Below, in pieces: positions 6,720-14,594 of a stretch of 48,612 bases of DNA. Source of the stretch: a virus. Under the pieces are notes generated by a model, which worked only from the letters and a program-made list of their open reading frames with translations, ran no database searches and had not been told where the DNA came from. The position numbers and the translations under genes are program-made. Each line of letters opens with the position of its first letter. Positions within the stretch are counted from its first letter, which is position 1. The stretch covers positions 1 to 48,612 of the IMG/VR virus record IMGVR_UViG_3300009109_000155. One strand, written 5' to 3'.

Positions 6720-7340
6720 CTAGCCAAATTTCTCCTTTACAGAAGTCGAATCTGAAAAGTTCAACTCTATATTAGTACCGACACTATCATACTCGTCAGA
6801 CATTACTGCTACTTCTGTAGCTGCCTCTTGTACATGTTGCATTACATTTTCAGGTGTACTTATGTCGTAAGGATCGTCTTCAGCATTGTCTTGGAAACCT
6901 TCTTCAACAAATGACTTAACTATTGTTCCGTCAGTTACTATTGCTGCATATCTCCAGGACCTCATTCCAAATCCTAAATTATCTTTTCGGACATCCATGC
7001 CCATCTTAATTGTAAACTCACCACTACCATCAGGTATCAGTTTAACATTTACAATTTCCTGTTTCTCTTTCCACTCTTCCATAACGAATGTATCATTAAC
7101 ACTAACACAATAGATATCATCTATGCCTAGTTCTCTAAACTCAGAATATAGCTCTTCAAATCCAGGAAGTTGTTGTCCTGAACATGTAGGAGTAAATGCT
7201 CCTGGCAAACCAAAAACTATTACTGTCTTATCTTTAAACAGATCATCTGTTGTTAATGTAGTCCATTTAAAACCCTCTGTTGCGTGGGTTATTCTTCTAT
7301 GGAATGTTGCTTGTGGAATTTCTTCTGGCAATCTACTCAT
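6720..7340 (-). CDS. Peroxiredoxin (Prx5-like)
   Basis: 206 residues. The peroxidatic cysteine C53 lies in PGAFTPTCSGQQLPG, the Prx5/AhpE-type signature, and FGMRSWRYAAIV holds the conserved Arg region. It should reduce H2O2 or alkyl peroxides in the cytoplasm, with reductant from a thioredoxin or glutaredoxin. A glutaredoxin is encoded at 18713-18943. About 40 C-terminal residues extend beyond the usual domain. It sits between clamp loader and clamp genes and its start overlaps the preceding gene stop (ATGA). Confidence 0.92.
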   Translation of the reverse strand: MSRLPEEIPQATFHRRITHATEGFKWTTLTTDDLFKDKTVIVFGLPGAFTPTCSGQQLPGFEELYSEFRELGIDDIYCVSVNDTFVMEEWKEKQEIVNVKLIPDGSGEFTIKMGMDVRKDNLGFGMRSWRYAAIVTDGTIVKSFVEEGFQDNAEDDPYDISTPENVMQHVQEAATEVAVMSDEYDSVGTNIELNFSDSTSVKEKFG

Positions 7341-7519
7341 TTATCCATCTCCGATTGATTAAATATATCTAAATCACCCTTCATTACTTTCCTAACAAGT
7401 GATATTGCTGGATTTGGACGAGTAAATATATACTCTATGGTTTCCCCAAATTTGTTGAACTCAACAATCCAACCATTTGTGGCCTCTCTTAGAGTTACCT
7501 CTAAATTTTCTTCGTTCAT
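7337..7519 (-). CDS. Small conserved-looking protein next to gp45
   Basis: 60 residues, predicted soluble, with a beta-rich middle (GWIVEFNKFGETIEYIFTRP) and acidic ends. It lies 8 nt after gene 45 and its stop overlaps the peroxiredoxin ATG, so it is part of the clamp operon. No family recognised. Confidence 0.7.
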   Translation of the reverse strand: MNEENLEVTLREATNGWIVEFNKFGETIEYIFTRPNPAISLVRKVMKGDLDIFNQSEMDK

Positions 7520-7527
7520 AAAAACTC

Positions 7528-8184
7528 CTATATATTTGAAGAACGTTCTAAAGCTAGCCAGTATTTCAAATCACCTTTACTGCTTTCTAAGAACATAAAT
7601 TTCTTCTGTGAAAGTGTGACGCTATAACTTCCAGGTATAACCTTAAAGTTTTCTATTGCTAGTCTAGCATCAAACGTTTTGTCAGTTGTTCCTATTGTTT
7701 GCCTAAAGCTATTAGATTTAGGTGTACTAGGATCACTAACTGTTACTACAACATCACTACCGTTGCCAATTATACTTAACATAGGAGCTGCTGTTATAGC
7801 TGCTGCTTTTAAGATCATATCAACATCATCTTTAGTGAAGTCAAACTGGAAGAAGTTATCTACTTCAATACTTTTATCAGGTGCACTAACTATAATGTTA
7901 GGGTCTGCATAGTAGTATTCAAAAACAGATGTGCCTTTGCTAACTTTTAAACTTTCGTCTTGAAAGTCAACATCAGTATCTTCCATTAGTGTTAATAGTG
8001 AAAGCAAACTATTTAAATCATAGATTGCAAATTCTTTTGGAAAACTCTCGCTAATCTCAGCTTTAGCAAAAATGTTTTTGCCTGTGCTAATTGTGGCTAA
8101 AGAGTTTCCTTGACGAACAAGAATGTTCGTATTAATTGTCGCAAAGTTCTTGAGTACATCAAGAGTCCCTGTGCTTATTTTCAT
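7528..8184 (-). CDS. 45: Sliding clamp gp45
   Basis: 218 residues, near the T4 length (228). MKISTGTLDVLKNFATIN, the FAIYDLNSLLSLL strand-helix and the C-terminal KGDLKYWLALERS are typical of T4-like clamps. As a trimer it tethers gp43 and, in T4, also activates late transcription with gp33/gp55. It is preceded by a strong sigma70-like promoter about 40 nt upstream and followed by a small gene, peroxiredoxin and gene 44. Confidence 0.96.
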   Translation of the reverse strand: MKISTGTLDVLKNFATINTNILVRQGNSLATISTGKNIFAKAEISESFPKEFAIYDLNSLLSLLTLMEDTDVDFQDESLKVSKGTSVFEYYYADPNIIVSAPDKSIEVDNFFQFDFTKDDVDMILKAAAITAAPMLSIIGNGSDVVVTVSDPSTPKSNSFRQTIGTTDKTFDARLAIENFKVIPGSYSVTLSQKKFMFLESSKGDLKYWLALERSSNI

Positions 8185-8222
8185 AATATATTACTCCAAA
8201 GATTTATTCTTATATACTGCTT

Positions 8223-8251
8223 ATTATAGACTCTATCCAAGTGAGAGTCAA
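8223..8251 (-). promoter_or_regulatory. Sigma70-type early promoter for gene 45
   Basis: Minus strand TTGACT (8251-8246), 17-nt spacer ending GAGTC, TATAAT (8228-8223). It overlaps the stop of the upstream SGNH-like gene and lies about 40 nt before the clamp ATG. Confidence 0.85.
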
Positions 8252-9210
8252 TAGTTAAGAGTACCAAAACCATCTAATTCAAACTCAATTTTATATGCTA
8301 AGTCTTGATGGCATTTAACTCCTGGATGCAACAAATCTCTTCCTACATCATCTAAGCCCAACCCAGGTGGTGGCTCTTTTTCTTGCATAGGTTTTAATAT
8401 TGTTTCACTCATTACTTGTAGAGCCTCTTCAGGATCTGCTGGTAATGTAACACCAACTCCAGGTATGTGTTGGTGTATTAAAGTTAGGTCGTCTGCATAA
8501 TTATATGTAGATTCTTTTGACATGTCTGCTGGGTCGTCAGACGTTCCGTTAATCCATAGTATAGGTATGTTCCAATTCTCTCCTAGTCTAATTATGGTTT
8601 TCATCATTATCATATGTTGCCATTTTGCTACGCCCAAAGATTGATATAAAAAGAGTAGTTCTTTCTCTTTACTGTCTGGTTTGAGTGCCGCTGGTATATA
8701 ATCTATATTCTTTACACTAACCGGAACATCTGGAATGCCTACAGAAATGCCTGTAGAATTTTGTGAACCAATTAATACCATATGTTTAGGTGGTGTTTTC
8801 CAATACTTACTTAGTTGTAAAAGGTTAAAGGGTAAGTTCTCTAGTCTACCACCATAAGTAGATGCATTATAGAAAGGAATGCCCATTCTTTCTTCTAAAA
8901 TTTTGTGATATAAATCTCTGTTATGTAGTCCAGGACCTACACCAATGCATTCTGTAGAACATAAGACCCAATCACCGTCCAAATCTGCCACTTCATGATC
9001 GGATCTGAAACCCAGAGAGTCAAATTTATAAGTAATGGGATCACTCTCGTTGTCATAATATTTCCACGTAGGTCCATACTTTTCTCTCGCTTTATTAAAC
9101 CAGTCCCATGATTCATGTAACAACCACTTATATTCTTCTTTGGGATCTGCTTGGTAAGATATTAAACCGTGTTTTCCTAGGGTTATTTTTTGTAGTGGAA
9201 CATTATTCAT
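8248..9210 (-). CDS. SGNH/GDSL-like hydrolase (putative)
   Basis: 320 residues. DSLGFRSD precedes a strand LCSTECIGVG where many phage SGNH proteins have the nucleophile block, so S85 is a candidate nucleophile. N115 in YNASTYGGR could be block III. DLLHPG (D292, H295) matches block V DxxH. The GDS signature itself is absent, so assignment rests on layout. Members hydrolyse esters or remove acyl groups from sugars or lipids. Its start overlaps the end of the crotonase gene by 8 nt, which suggests joint expression and perhaps a joint acyl-related pathway. Confidence 0.5.
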   Translation of the reverse strand: MNNVPLQKITLGKHGLISYQADPKEEYKWLLHESWDWFNKAREKYGPTWKYYDNESDPITYKFDSLGFRSDHEVADLDGDWVLCSTECIGVGPGLHNRDLYHKILEERMGIPFYNASTYGGRLENLPFNLLQLSKYWKTPPKHMVLIGSQNSTGISVGIPDVPVSVKNIDYIPAALKPDSKEKELLFLYQSLGVAKWQHMIMMKTIIRLGENWNIPILWINGTSDDPADMSKESTYNYADDLTLIHQHIPGVGVTLPADPEEALQVMSETILKPMQEKEPPPGLGLDDVGRDLLHPGVKCHQDLAYKIEFELDGFGTLNY

Positions 9211-9967
9211 TCTTGAATTCAGGGGGCCTCTTTTCTATAAATGAGGCTATGCCTTCTTCTATATCTTTTGACTCTAGACACATGTCCTTAGCCCAAAGAG
9301 CAAAGTCAATGGCTTCATCCATATTAGAGTTTACTGTATGCCATACTGCTCCCTTAGTCCCCCTCACAGCTATTGGTCCACACTCTGTGGCTATACGATG
9401 TGCAAAGGCTAAAGCTCTCTCATCAACGTCTCCATGGCATACCATATTACATAGTCCTACTCTCTCCAACCACCAAACATCATGCTCGTCACCTGGCATC
9501 ATAAAAGAAATAGCTCTATTAGAACCTATTCTTTGTGTCAATTTAACTTGCATAGTAACAGCATTGAAACCTAATTTAGTTTCAGGACACATGAATCTGC
9601 TAGTCTCATCTGCGAAAACAAAATCACTAGCTAACATCAATCCAAAACCCTCTCCTATACACCAGCCTTTAATTGCTGATATAATTGGTTTAGGTGTTAC
9701 CATATCGTTATCTGATAATAGAAAACCCCAACCCTCTTTTAGTCCTTGATGTATTGTCTTAACATCAAAACCTGCTGTAAAATGGTTGGGATTGCCGGAT
9801 CGTATGACAAGAACCCTAGCTTCATCGTCATCTCTGAACTGAACTAGGGCGTCATTGTATCCTGCGTAAAAGGGTTTGTCTAAGATATTTAAAGGACCGA
9901 CACCGTTTATTGTTAAAACGGCGACGTGGTCGTTTAAATCGTAAGTGATTCTCTCACCAAATTCCAT
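9203..9967 (-). CDS. Enoyl-CoA hydratase/isomerase family (crotonase fold)
   Basis: 254 residues, full-length crotonase. NHFTAGFDVK (61-70) is the first oxyanion-hole segment. GWCIGEGFGLMLASD (101-115) is the second. CPETKLGF keeps the equivalent of rat hydratase E164 (E129), but the residue matching E144 is G109. Retention of only the second Glu is typical of enoyl-CoA isomerases and some other crotonases rather than hydratases. It would act on an acyl-CoA in host fatty-acid or related metabolism. A C-terminal helical trimerisation region is present. Very unusual for a phage. Confidence 0.9.
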   Translation of the reverse strand: MEFGERITYDLNDHVAVLTINGVGPLNILDKPFYAGYNDALVQFRDDDEARVLVIRSGNPNHFTAGFDVKTIHQGLKEGWGFLLSDNDMVTPKPIISAIKGWCIGEGFGLMLASDFVFADETSRFMCPETKLGFNAVTMQVKLTQRIGSNRAISFMMPGDEHDVWWLERVGLCNMVCHGDVDERALAFAHRIATECGPIAVRGTKGAVWHTVNSNMDEAIDFALWAKDMCLESKDIEEGIASFIEKRPPEFKNE

Positions 9968-9984
9968 AATATAAACTCCAAAAA

Positions 9985-10317
9985 TTAGAAGCTAGCGAAT
10001 GTATTGCCTTCACTATCGTTTATCAATACTGTGATTCCTGCTGCTTCGCATGCTGACTTAACTGCTGCACGCGAGGCCGCTTCATCAGGAAGTGTTTCTA
10101 AATCTGCGTTTAGCTCATCAAAAGTTGCTTTGTCTGTTGCTTCAGCCTCTATTGTAAGCACTAACTCAGCTTCATCCCAAGTGTAAGTCTTAGTCACGCC
10201 TGCTTCTGCATATTTAGTTCTCCAAACCGTATCGTGATCTGGATGTGAGTCAGCAATCTTAGGTAGTTCCACGCCTGTATTAGGCCTTGTCATTGTTACT
10301 GTTCTTGTGTACGCCAT
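9985..10317 (-). CDS. Unknown 110-residue protein, late promoter
   Basis: Predicted soluble, rich in Ala, Thr and acidic residues. N-terminal beta-like part is AYTRTVTMTRPNTG; the middle is an acidic helix-rich stretch (ATDKATFDELNADLETL). No family recognised. It begins about 30 nt after a TATAAATA box and precedes the crotonase by 17 nt, so the crotonase and SGNH genes may be late genes too. Could be a small virion protein. Confidence 0.65.
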   Translation of the reverse strand: MAYTRTVTMTRPNTGVELPKIADSHPDHDTVWRTKYAEAGVTKTYTWDEAELVLTIEAEATDKATFDELNADLETLPDEAASRAAVKSACEAAGITVLINDSEGNTFASF

Positions 10318-10347
10318 TTATGTCTCCAAAATTGTAAAATATACTCT

Positions 10348-10355
10348 TATTTATA
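10348..10355 (-). promoter_or_regulatory. Late promoter TATAAATA
   Basis: Exact motif directly after a terminator hairpin and 31 nt before the ATG at 10317. The terminator-promoter arrangement makes a clean transcription boundary. Probably drives the unknown protein and the crotonase/SGNH pair. Confidence 0.72.
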
Positions 10356-10379
10356 AAGAAACGGCCTGCTAAGCAGGCC
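10356..10379 (-). terminator. Rho-independent terminator after the DUF3310-like gene
   Basis: Perfect 7-bp stem GGCCTGC/GCAGGCC with loop TTA (10379-10363), followed on the minus strand by GTTTCTTT. It ends the cobT-cobS-DUF3310 transcript just before the next late promoter. Confidence 0.8.
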
Positions 10380-10396
10380 TGATTGGTTGAATAAAT

Positions 10397-10750
10397 TTAA
10401 TAACCTTGATCTTGTGGATAATCTTCTGCAAATATATCGCTAGCTACATGCTTTTCATCATGTACATATAAAGCAATAAGAGCATAATGTAAGACCTTTA
10501 GTAAGTCTTTCCTTGCATCTACAATTGATCCTTTCTTTCCATATCTTTGTGCATACTTTAAGATATTTCCTATACAAAATCCTAATCCATGTCCTCCATC
10601 AACGATAAATTCAGTTGCCTGAAACTTATCTGAGGAGTAATGTCCGTTGCCATATGTTGCATCGATATAACGACGGAGCTCGTCTATGAGCTCCCCTTCG
10701 TTAAACTTATAATTAGGACTATTCGTCGTCTTCGATTTCAAAGTCTTCAT
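10397..10750 (-). CDS. DUF3310-like phage protein
   Basis: 117 residues from the ATG at 10750, chosen because AGGAG lies 4 nt upstream. FCIGNILKYAQRYGKKG followed by DLLKVLHYALIALY matches the DUF3310 pattern (GNxxKYxxRxGxKxxxxxDLxKxxxYL). The family was once described as nucleotide kinase-like, but its function is uncertain. It overlaps the end of the CobS-like gene by 32 nt and is followed by a terminator. Confidence 0.75.
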   Translation of the reverse strand: MKTLKSKTTNSPNYKFNEGELIDELRRYIDATYGNGHYSSDKFQATEFIVDGGHGLGFCIGNILKYAQRYGKKGSIVDARKDLLKVLHYALIALYVHDEKHVASDIFAEDYPQDQGY

Positions 10751-11912
10751 GTATCTCCTGTTCTTTAGTTGTATCCTCAGCAAGTTCTACTGTTGGATCA
10801 ACCTTAGTGTACAAATCGATGAATGCTTCTTTAGTATCATCATCAAATCTATTAACACAAAGTTGAACTGCTTTCTTTTTGTCTCCAAAAACTGCAAAAG
10901 CGTTAACGATGTGTTCCAATCTACGAGTTGAAATTAGCTCATCAATAGCTCCTTCGTAGTAAGTTTTTCTTATTACGTCGGACCAAGTAACTAAGTGAGT
11001 TGCAAAACCTTCGTCTACATTATTCACTCTTTCCATTTTCTTGAGAACTATTTTCTTCTCCGTAGCCATTGTAGGGTACTCCTGCTCCACGGTAATTGCA
11101 AACCTTTCTAGGAATGCTTCGTCGAGTATGTTGGCACTTATGAACTTGCCATCATCTGATCCTCGACCTTTAGTATTGGCTGTTGCCACTATATTAAAGC
11201 CTGGAGCAGGAGTTACGGTTTCGCCTGTCTTCTTGTTGAAATAAGGCTTCCCCTCAAGGATGGCTTGTAAGCACATCAACTTGTTTGAACCCCTATCGAT
11301 TTCATCAAGGATAAGAACGGCGCCACGCTTCATAGCGGTGAGGACTGGGCCTTCTCTGTACACGACGTTACCGTCAACTAGAGTATTGCCACCAATTAAA
11401 TCATCCTCATCAGTTTCAATACTTATGTTTACTCGTATGGCTTCTCTTTTAAGAGCTGCACATACTTGTTCTGCCATTGTGGTTTTACCATTACCTGATA
11501 ACCCACTAATGAATATTGGATAAAACAAGTTGCCTTGTAATACCTTTTTCAAATCTCTGTAAAAACCAAACGGTACGAATGTTTTATCTTTTCCAGGAAT
11601 CAGGTCTTCAACTTCAACTTTAAGTTTAGCTTGGACAAGCTCTGCTGGGAGCTGTGTTTCAACTACTTCAAGTGGAACTCTAGGAGCTGCTACTGGAGCT
11701 GTTTGAACATTCAAACCTGAGCCTTGAAACATGGGTGCTAAATTATAAACACCTCTGTCTACTTTAAAGGTTGGTTTGTTAATGAGCCAGGCTGGAAATC
11801 CTAAACCGATTTCAGTGGCTGTCTCTATGATTTGTTTACGGGTAAAAACACTTGTGCCATTGTCTTTGGCTTCTAGTGCCTCCTGTAATCTTTCTCTATC
11901 AACTTGTTTCAT
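10719..11912 (-). CDS. cobS: CobS-like AAA+ ATPase (MoxR/AAA_5 type)
   Basis: 397 residues. Walker A is GLSGNGKTT (137-145) and Walker B AVLILDEIDR (198-207). The NTKGRGSDDGKF loop and ANILDEAFLERF are typical of CobS. In aerobic B12 synthesis CobS and CobT power Co insertion by CobN; phage cobS is common in marine T4-like viruses although cobN is absent here. It directly follows the VWA/HExxH gene, giving the AAA+/VWA pairing. It has its own early promoter, sharing a 30-bp sequence with that of the partner. Confidence 0.88.
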   Translation of the reverse strand: MKQVDRERLQEALEAKDNGTSVFTRKQIIETATEIGLGFPAWLINKPTFKVDRGVYNLAPMFQGSGLNVQTAPVAAPRVPLEVVETQLPAELVQAKLKVEVEDLIPGKDKTFVPFGFYRDLKKVLQGNLFYPIFISGLSGNGKTTMAEQVCAALKREAIRVNISIETDEDDLIGGNTLVDGNVVYREGPVLTAMKRGAVLILDEIDRGSNKLMCLQAILEGKPYFNKKTGETVTPAPGFNIVATANTKGRGSDDGKFISANILDEAFLERFAITVEQEYPTMATEKKIVLKKMERVNNVDEGFATHLVTWSDVIRKTYYEGAIDELISTRRLEHIVNAFAVFGDKKKAVQLCVNRFDDDTKEAFIDLYTKVDPTVELAEDTTKEQEIHEDFEIEDDE

Positions 11913-11949
11913 ATTAAAATCCTCACAATTTTTTATTTAATATACCGTT

Positions 11950-11978
11950 ATTATGCACTCTCGTGAACCAAGAGTCAA
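11950..11978 (-). promoter_or_regulatory. Sigma70-type early promoter for the CobS-like gene
   Basis: TTGACT (11978-11973), 17-nt spacer CTTGGTTCACGAGAGTG, CATAAT (11955-11950). The 30 bp at 11949-11978 recur exactly at 14519-14548 in front of the CobT-like gene. Confidence 0.85.
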
Positions 11979-11995
11979 CCTTTTTTTCAAAAGAT

Positions 11996-14482
11996 TCATG
12001 CTACTAACTCTATGATTTTGTTAAGGAATAACCTTTGATTTGTTTTTCCTTTGTTAAAATTTCTAAATCCTCTCATCAAATCGCCTTTTTTATTGGATTT
12101 TACTTCCAATTCTTTGGTCTCAATCTTAAGATCATCTCTGCCTTTGATTAGGAATCTTTGATCAAATCCATATTTGTCTTCAACTATCATAAACTTGTTC
12201 TTCAAACAGTCCTTCCATTCATTTGAACACCATTCAAAAGAAGGGCTCCAATAGTGGTCTACGTCCATGCCATCCATCCAAACATTCTTATTCCACTCTT
12301 TCCAAAAGTGGTTTCTTTTGCCTTCAATAATGTGGAAGTTAATCATTCTAGAACCTGTGGTTTGTTGGTACCACTCTAGTAATGTTGGAGTAGCAAATTC
12401 ATTTCTTGAGTACCTCTCTGCCTTGGCTTCAATAACCACTGTTGCACTACCGTCTTTAATTGCTACCTTCTCATCGTAAATACTTTTACTTCTAGCTGAG
12501 ACCTCTTTGTCGTCCCAACCTTTCCTGGTTATGTAACATAAGTTATCTGTTGCACCACCATCTGTTAAAAATATTGTGCTTAATATTTCAACATTATATC
12601 TTTTTCTAAATATTTTTGCCACTTCTTTACCAACAATAATTGCTGAGTTAAGAGGTGTGCTACCTAAAGCAAAGTGAGGATTCTTAATGTAACCCCAACA
12701 CTCTCCATTGTCACCATAGTCATTGTAATATCTTCTGTGATCAAAGCCACACTTCATAACACTCAAATACTTCATTGCATTTATGTATTCGTTCTTTGAA
12801 CACATGGAAGACAACATATGAACCAAGCAAAAACTGCTGTTATCAACTATCATTTGACCGTCTTCCAGAGTTTCAATTGCTTCTTTTTGTTTTGTCCACC
12901 AGTGGTTTTTTCTATCTTCTTCAGTTAATCCTTTGTTACCTGCTGAGCTAAAACCATATACATCAAATGGAATGTTTACTTTCCTACAAAATGCTGCCAC
13001 GTTCATCATTTGATCTATTGTTCCTGACATGTTTCTATACATACTTCCTGATAAGTCTACGAACATTAGGATACCGTGGTTTTTACCATCAGGTACTATT
13101 AAAGCCCTTTGGAATAAATCTTCTGTCAATTTGTAAGCCCAAAGCTTATCCTCATTTAACTTACCAATTTTGGCTATTGAGGACTTCTTATAAGCAGTTG
13201 CTGCTTTTCTAAGTTCAAATTGTTGTGCCATGCTATTAATAATTGGAGTCTGTGTTCTGTTCCACTTCTCATATATCTTAGTAGCTACGTCATATACTTC
13301 ATGACCTGGAATGTTTCTTTCTGTCCAGTGGCCGTCCTTATCTCTAGACGCTTGTTGTAATTCAATGGAAAGATCCCAATTATAAAGTTCATTCATTGGG
13401 ACTATATAATCTTTTGGATCTAACTTAGGAGCTTTAACATAAATTAAATCTGCTGCGTCTTGATCTACTAATGTTTTTTCATTATCTCTAAAAGCATTAT
13501 CTGAAAATGATTCATTGTTGTCTAAAGCTTTTTGTAAATCATCTAATTTTTCTTTAAGCTCTTGGTCTTTTTTGGCCTGTTCAGCTGCTGCTTTTTTGGC
13601 ATCTTCTTCAGCCTGTCTTTCTTCAGGAGTTAGCTTCAACCATCTTTGATATTCTTCTTCTTCCTTTTTAGCTCTTTCTTCTCGCTCTGCTTCTTCTCTG
13701 GCTTCTGCCTCTGCTTCAGTTTCTTCTCTGTCATATTCATCAGGGTCTATTGGGTTACCAAAACTGTCTGATTCTACTTCATTAATATCAGGCTTTGCCT
13801 CGTCATCCCCAGCTTGTGCTTCTCCGTTATCCACATCCTCACTGGCTGAATCTGAGGCATCACCCTTAAATCTTTGTGGCATCATCTTTTCGATCATGCT
13901 TTCTAATTCGTCTTTCTTTTCATCTACATCTTTAGCATTAGCTGCAAACAATTCATTGGCTAAACGTTCAACGTCTTCCCAAGTCTCTGCTTTGGCAATC
14001 CTATCTACTAAATCTTTTTCTTCTGTAGTAAACTTGACACCCATCATATGACCTACTTTATAATGTAAGTTCACTCTATCAATTAATGGGAGTTTGTTGA
14101 TGTCTAAATCTTTTATTCCAAAAAAGTCTCCATCAACTAATTCTTTATAACCTTTGAAAAAGCTACTAACTAATCCAGGATATCTTTCTTTAACCTTACG
14201 TTCAATCCTTACGTCTTCTACTACGTTAAGAAAGTTTTTCTTAGCCCTGTCATCACATACTGCGTCATGCCATCCTTCAGCTGGTGTTTCATGTGCGTGT
14301 CCTACTTCATGGCCTATGAATAAGTCATAAAGTGAGGGTGACATTTTCTTCCAGAGTGGAAGGTATAAAGTTCTAGCCTTTACATCAAATGCTGCTGTTG
14401 GAGCTTTAGGATCATGTACTATTGAAATGTCTTCTGTTGCTAAACATTTTGCTAGTATTGATTTGGATTCTATTCTGTTCAA
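11996..14482 (-). CDS. cobT: CobT-like VWA protein with HExxH motif
   Basis: 828 residues. The N-terminus carries FIGHEVGHAHETP (H58, E59, H62), a metallopeptidase-type HExxH motif with a further HETP. A long acidic/lysine-rich low-complexity, probably coiled-coil segment follows (about residues 215-345). The C-terminal half is a VWA domain with MIDAS motif DLSGSM (about 475-480). CobT-like proteins partner AAA+ CobS-like proteins. In cyanophages such proteins are sometimes labelled peptidase. Whether it works in B12 metalation or another AAA+/VWA process is open, since no cobN is present. Confidence 0.82.
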   Translation of the reverse strand: MNRIESKSILAKCLATEDISIVHDPKAPTAAFDVKARTLYLPLWKKMSPSLYDLFIGHEVGHAHETPAEGWHDAVCDDRAKKNFLNVVEDVRIERKVKERYPGLVSSFFKGYKELVDGDFFGIKDLDINKLPLIDRVNLHYKVGHMMGVKFTTEEKDLVDRIAKAETWEDVERLANELFAANAKDVDEKKDELESMIEKMMPQRFKGDASDSASEDVDNGEAQAGDDEAKPDINEVESDSFGNPIDPDEYDREETEAEAEAREEAEREERAKKEEEEYQRWLKLTPEERQAEEDAKKAAAEQAKKDQELKEKLDDLQKALDNNESFSDNAFRDNEKTLVDQDAADLIYVKAPKLDPKDYIVPMNELYNWDLSIELQQASRDKDGHWTERNIPGHEVYDVATKIYEKWNRTQTPIINSMAQQFELRKAATAYKKSSIAKIGKLNEDKLWAYKLTEDLFQRALIVPDGKNHGILMFVDLSGSMYRNMSGTIDQMMNVAAFCRKVNIPFDVYGFSSAGNKGLTEEDRKNHWWTKQKEAIETLEDGQMIVDNSSFCLVHMLSSMCSKNEYINAMKYLSVMKCGFDHRRYYNDYGDNGECWGYIKNPHFALGSTPLNSAIIVGKEVAKIFRKRYNVEILSTIFLTDGGATDNLCYITRKGWDDKEVSARSKSIYDEKVAIKDGSATVVIEAKAERYSRNEFATPTLLEWYQQTTGSRMINFHIIEGKRNHFWKEWNKNVWMDGMDVDHYWSPSFEWCSNEWKDCLKNKFMIVEDKYGFDQRFLIKGRDDLKIETKELEVKSNKKGDLMRGFRNFNKGKTNQRLFLNKIIELVA

Positions 14483-14519
14483 TTAACTTTTCTCACTAAG
14501 TTATTTAATTTATATATGT

Positions 14520-14548
14520 ATTATGCACTCTCGTGAACCAAGAGTCAA
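14520..14548 (-). promoter_or_regulatory. Sigma70-type early promoter for the CobT-like gene
   Basis: TTGACT (14548-14543), 17-nt spacer, CATAAT (14525-14520), identical over 30 bp to the promoter before the CobS-like gene. The identity stops sharply on both sides. Confidence 0.85.
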
Positions 14549-14564
14549 GCACTTTTCCGGTAGA

Positions 14565-14585
14565 TTTAGCAATCTTTTTGCTAAA
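14565..14585. other. Inverted repeat between TonB receptor and early promoter
   Basis: Perfect 8-bp stem TTTAGCAA/TTGCTAAA with a 5-nt loop, just after the receptor stop. There is no clear U-tract on the minus strand, so it may be a weak terminator or an mRNA 3'-end hairpin. Confidence 0.4.
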
Positions 14586-14594
14586 ATCAAGGAC

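Noticed and set aside
9108-9749. A 213-codon plus-strand open frame opposite the crotonase and SGNH-like genes
   Set aside because: It is antisense to well-supported coding regions, has no RBS or promoter, and its composition follows from the opposite strand codons.
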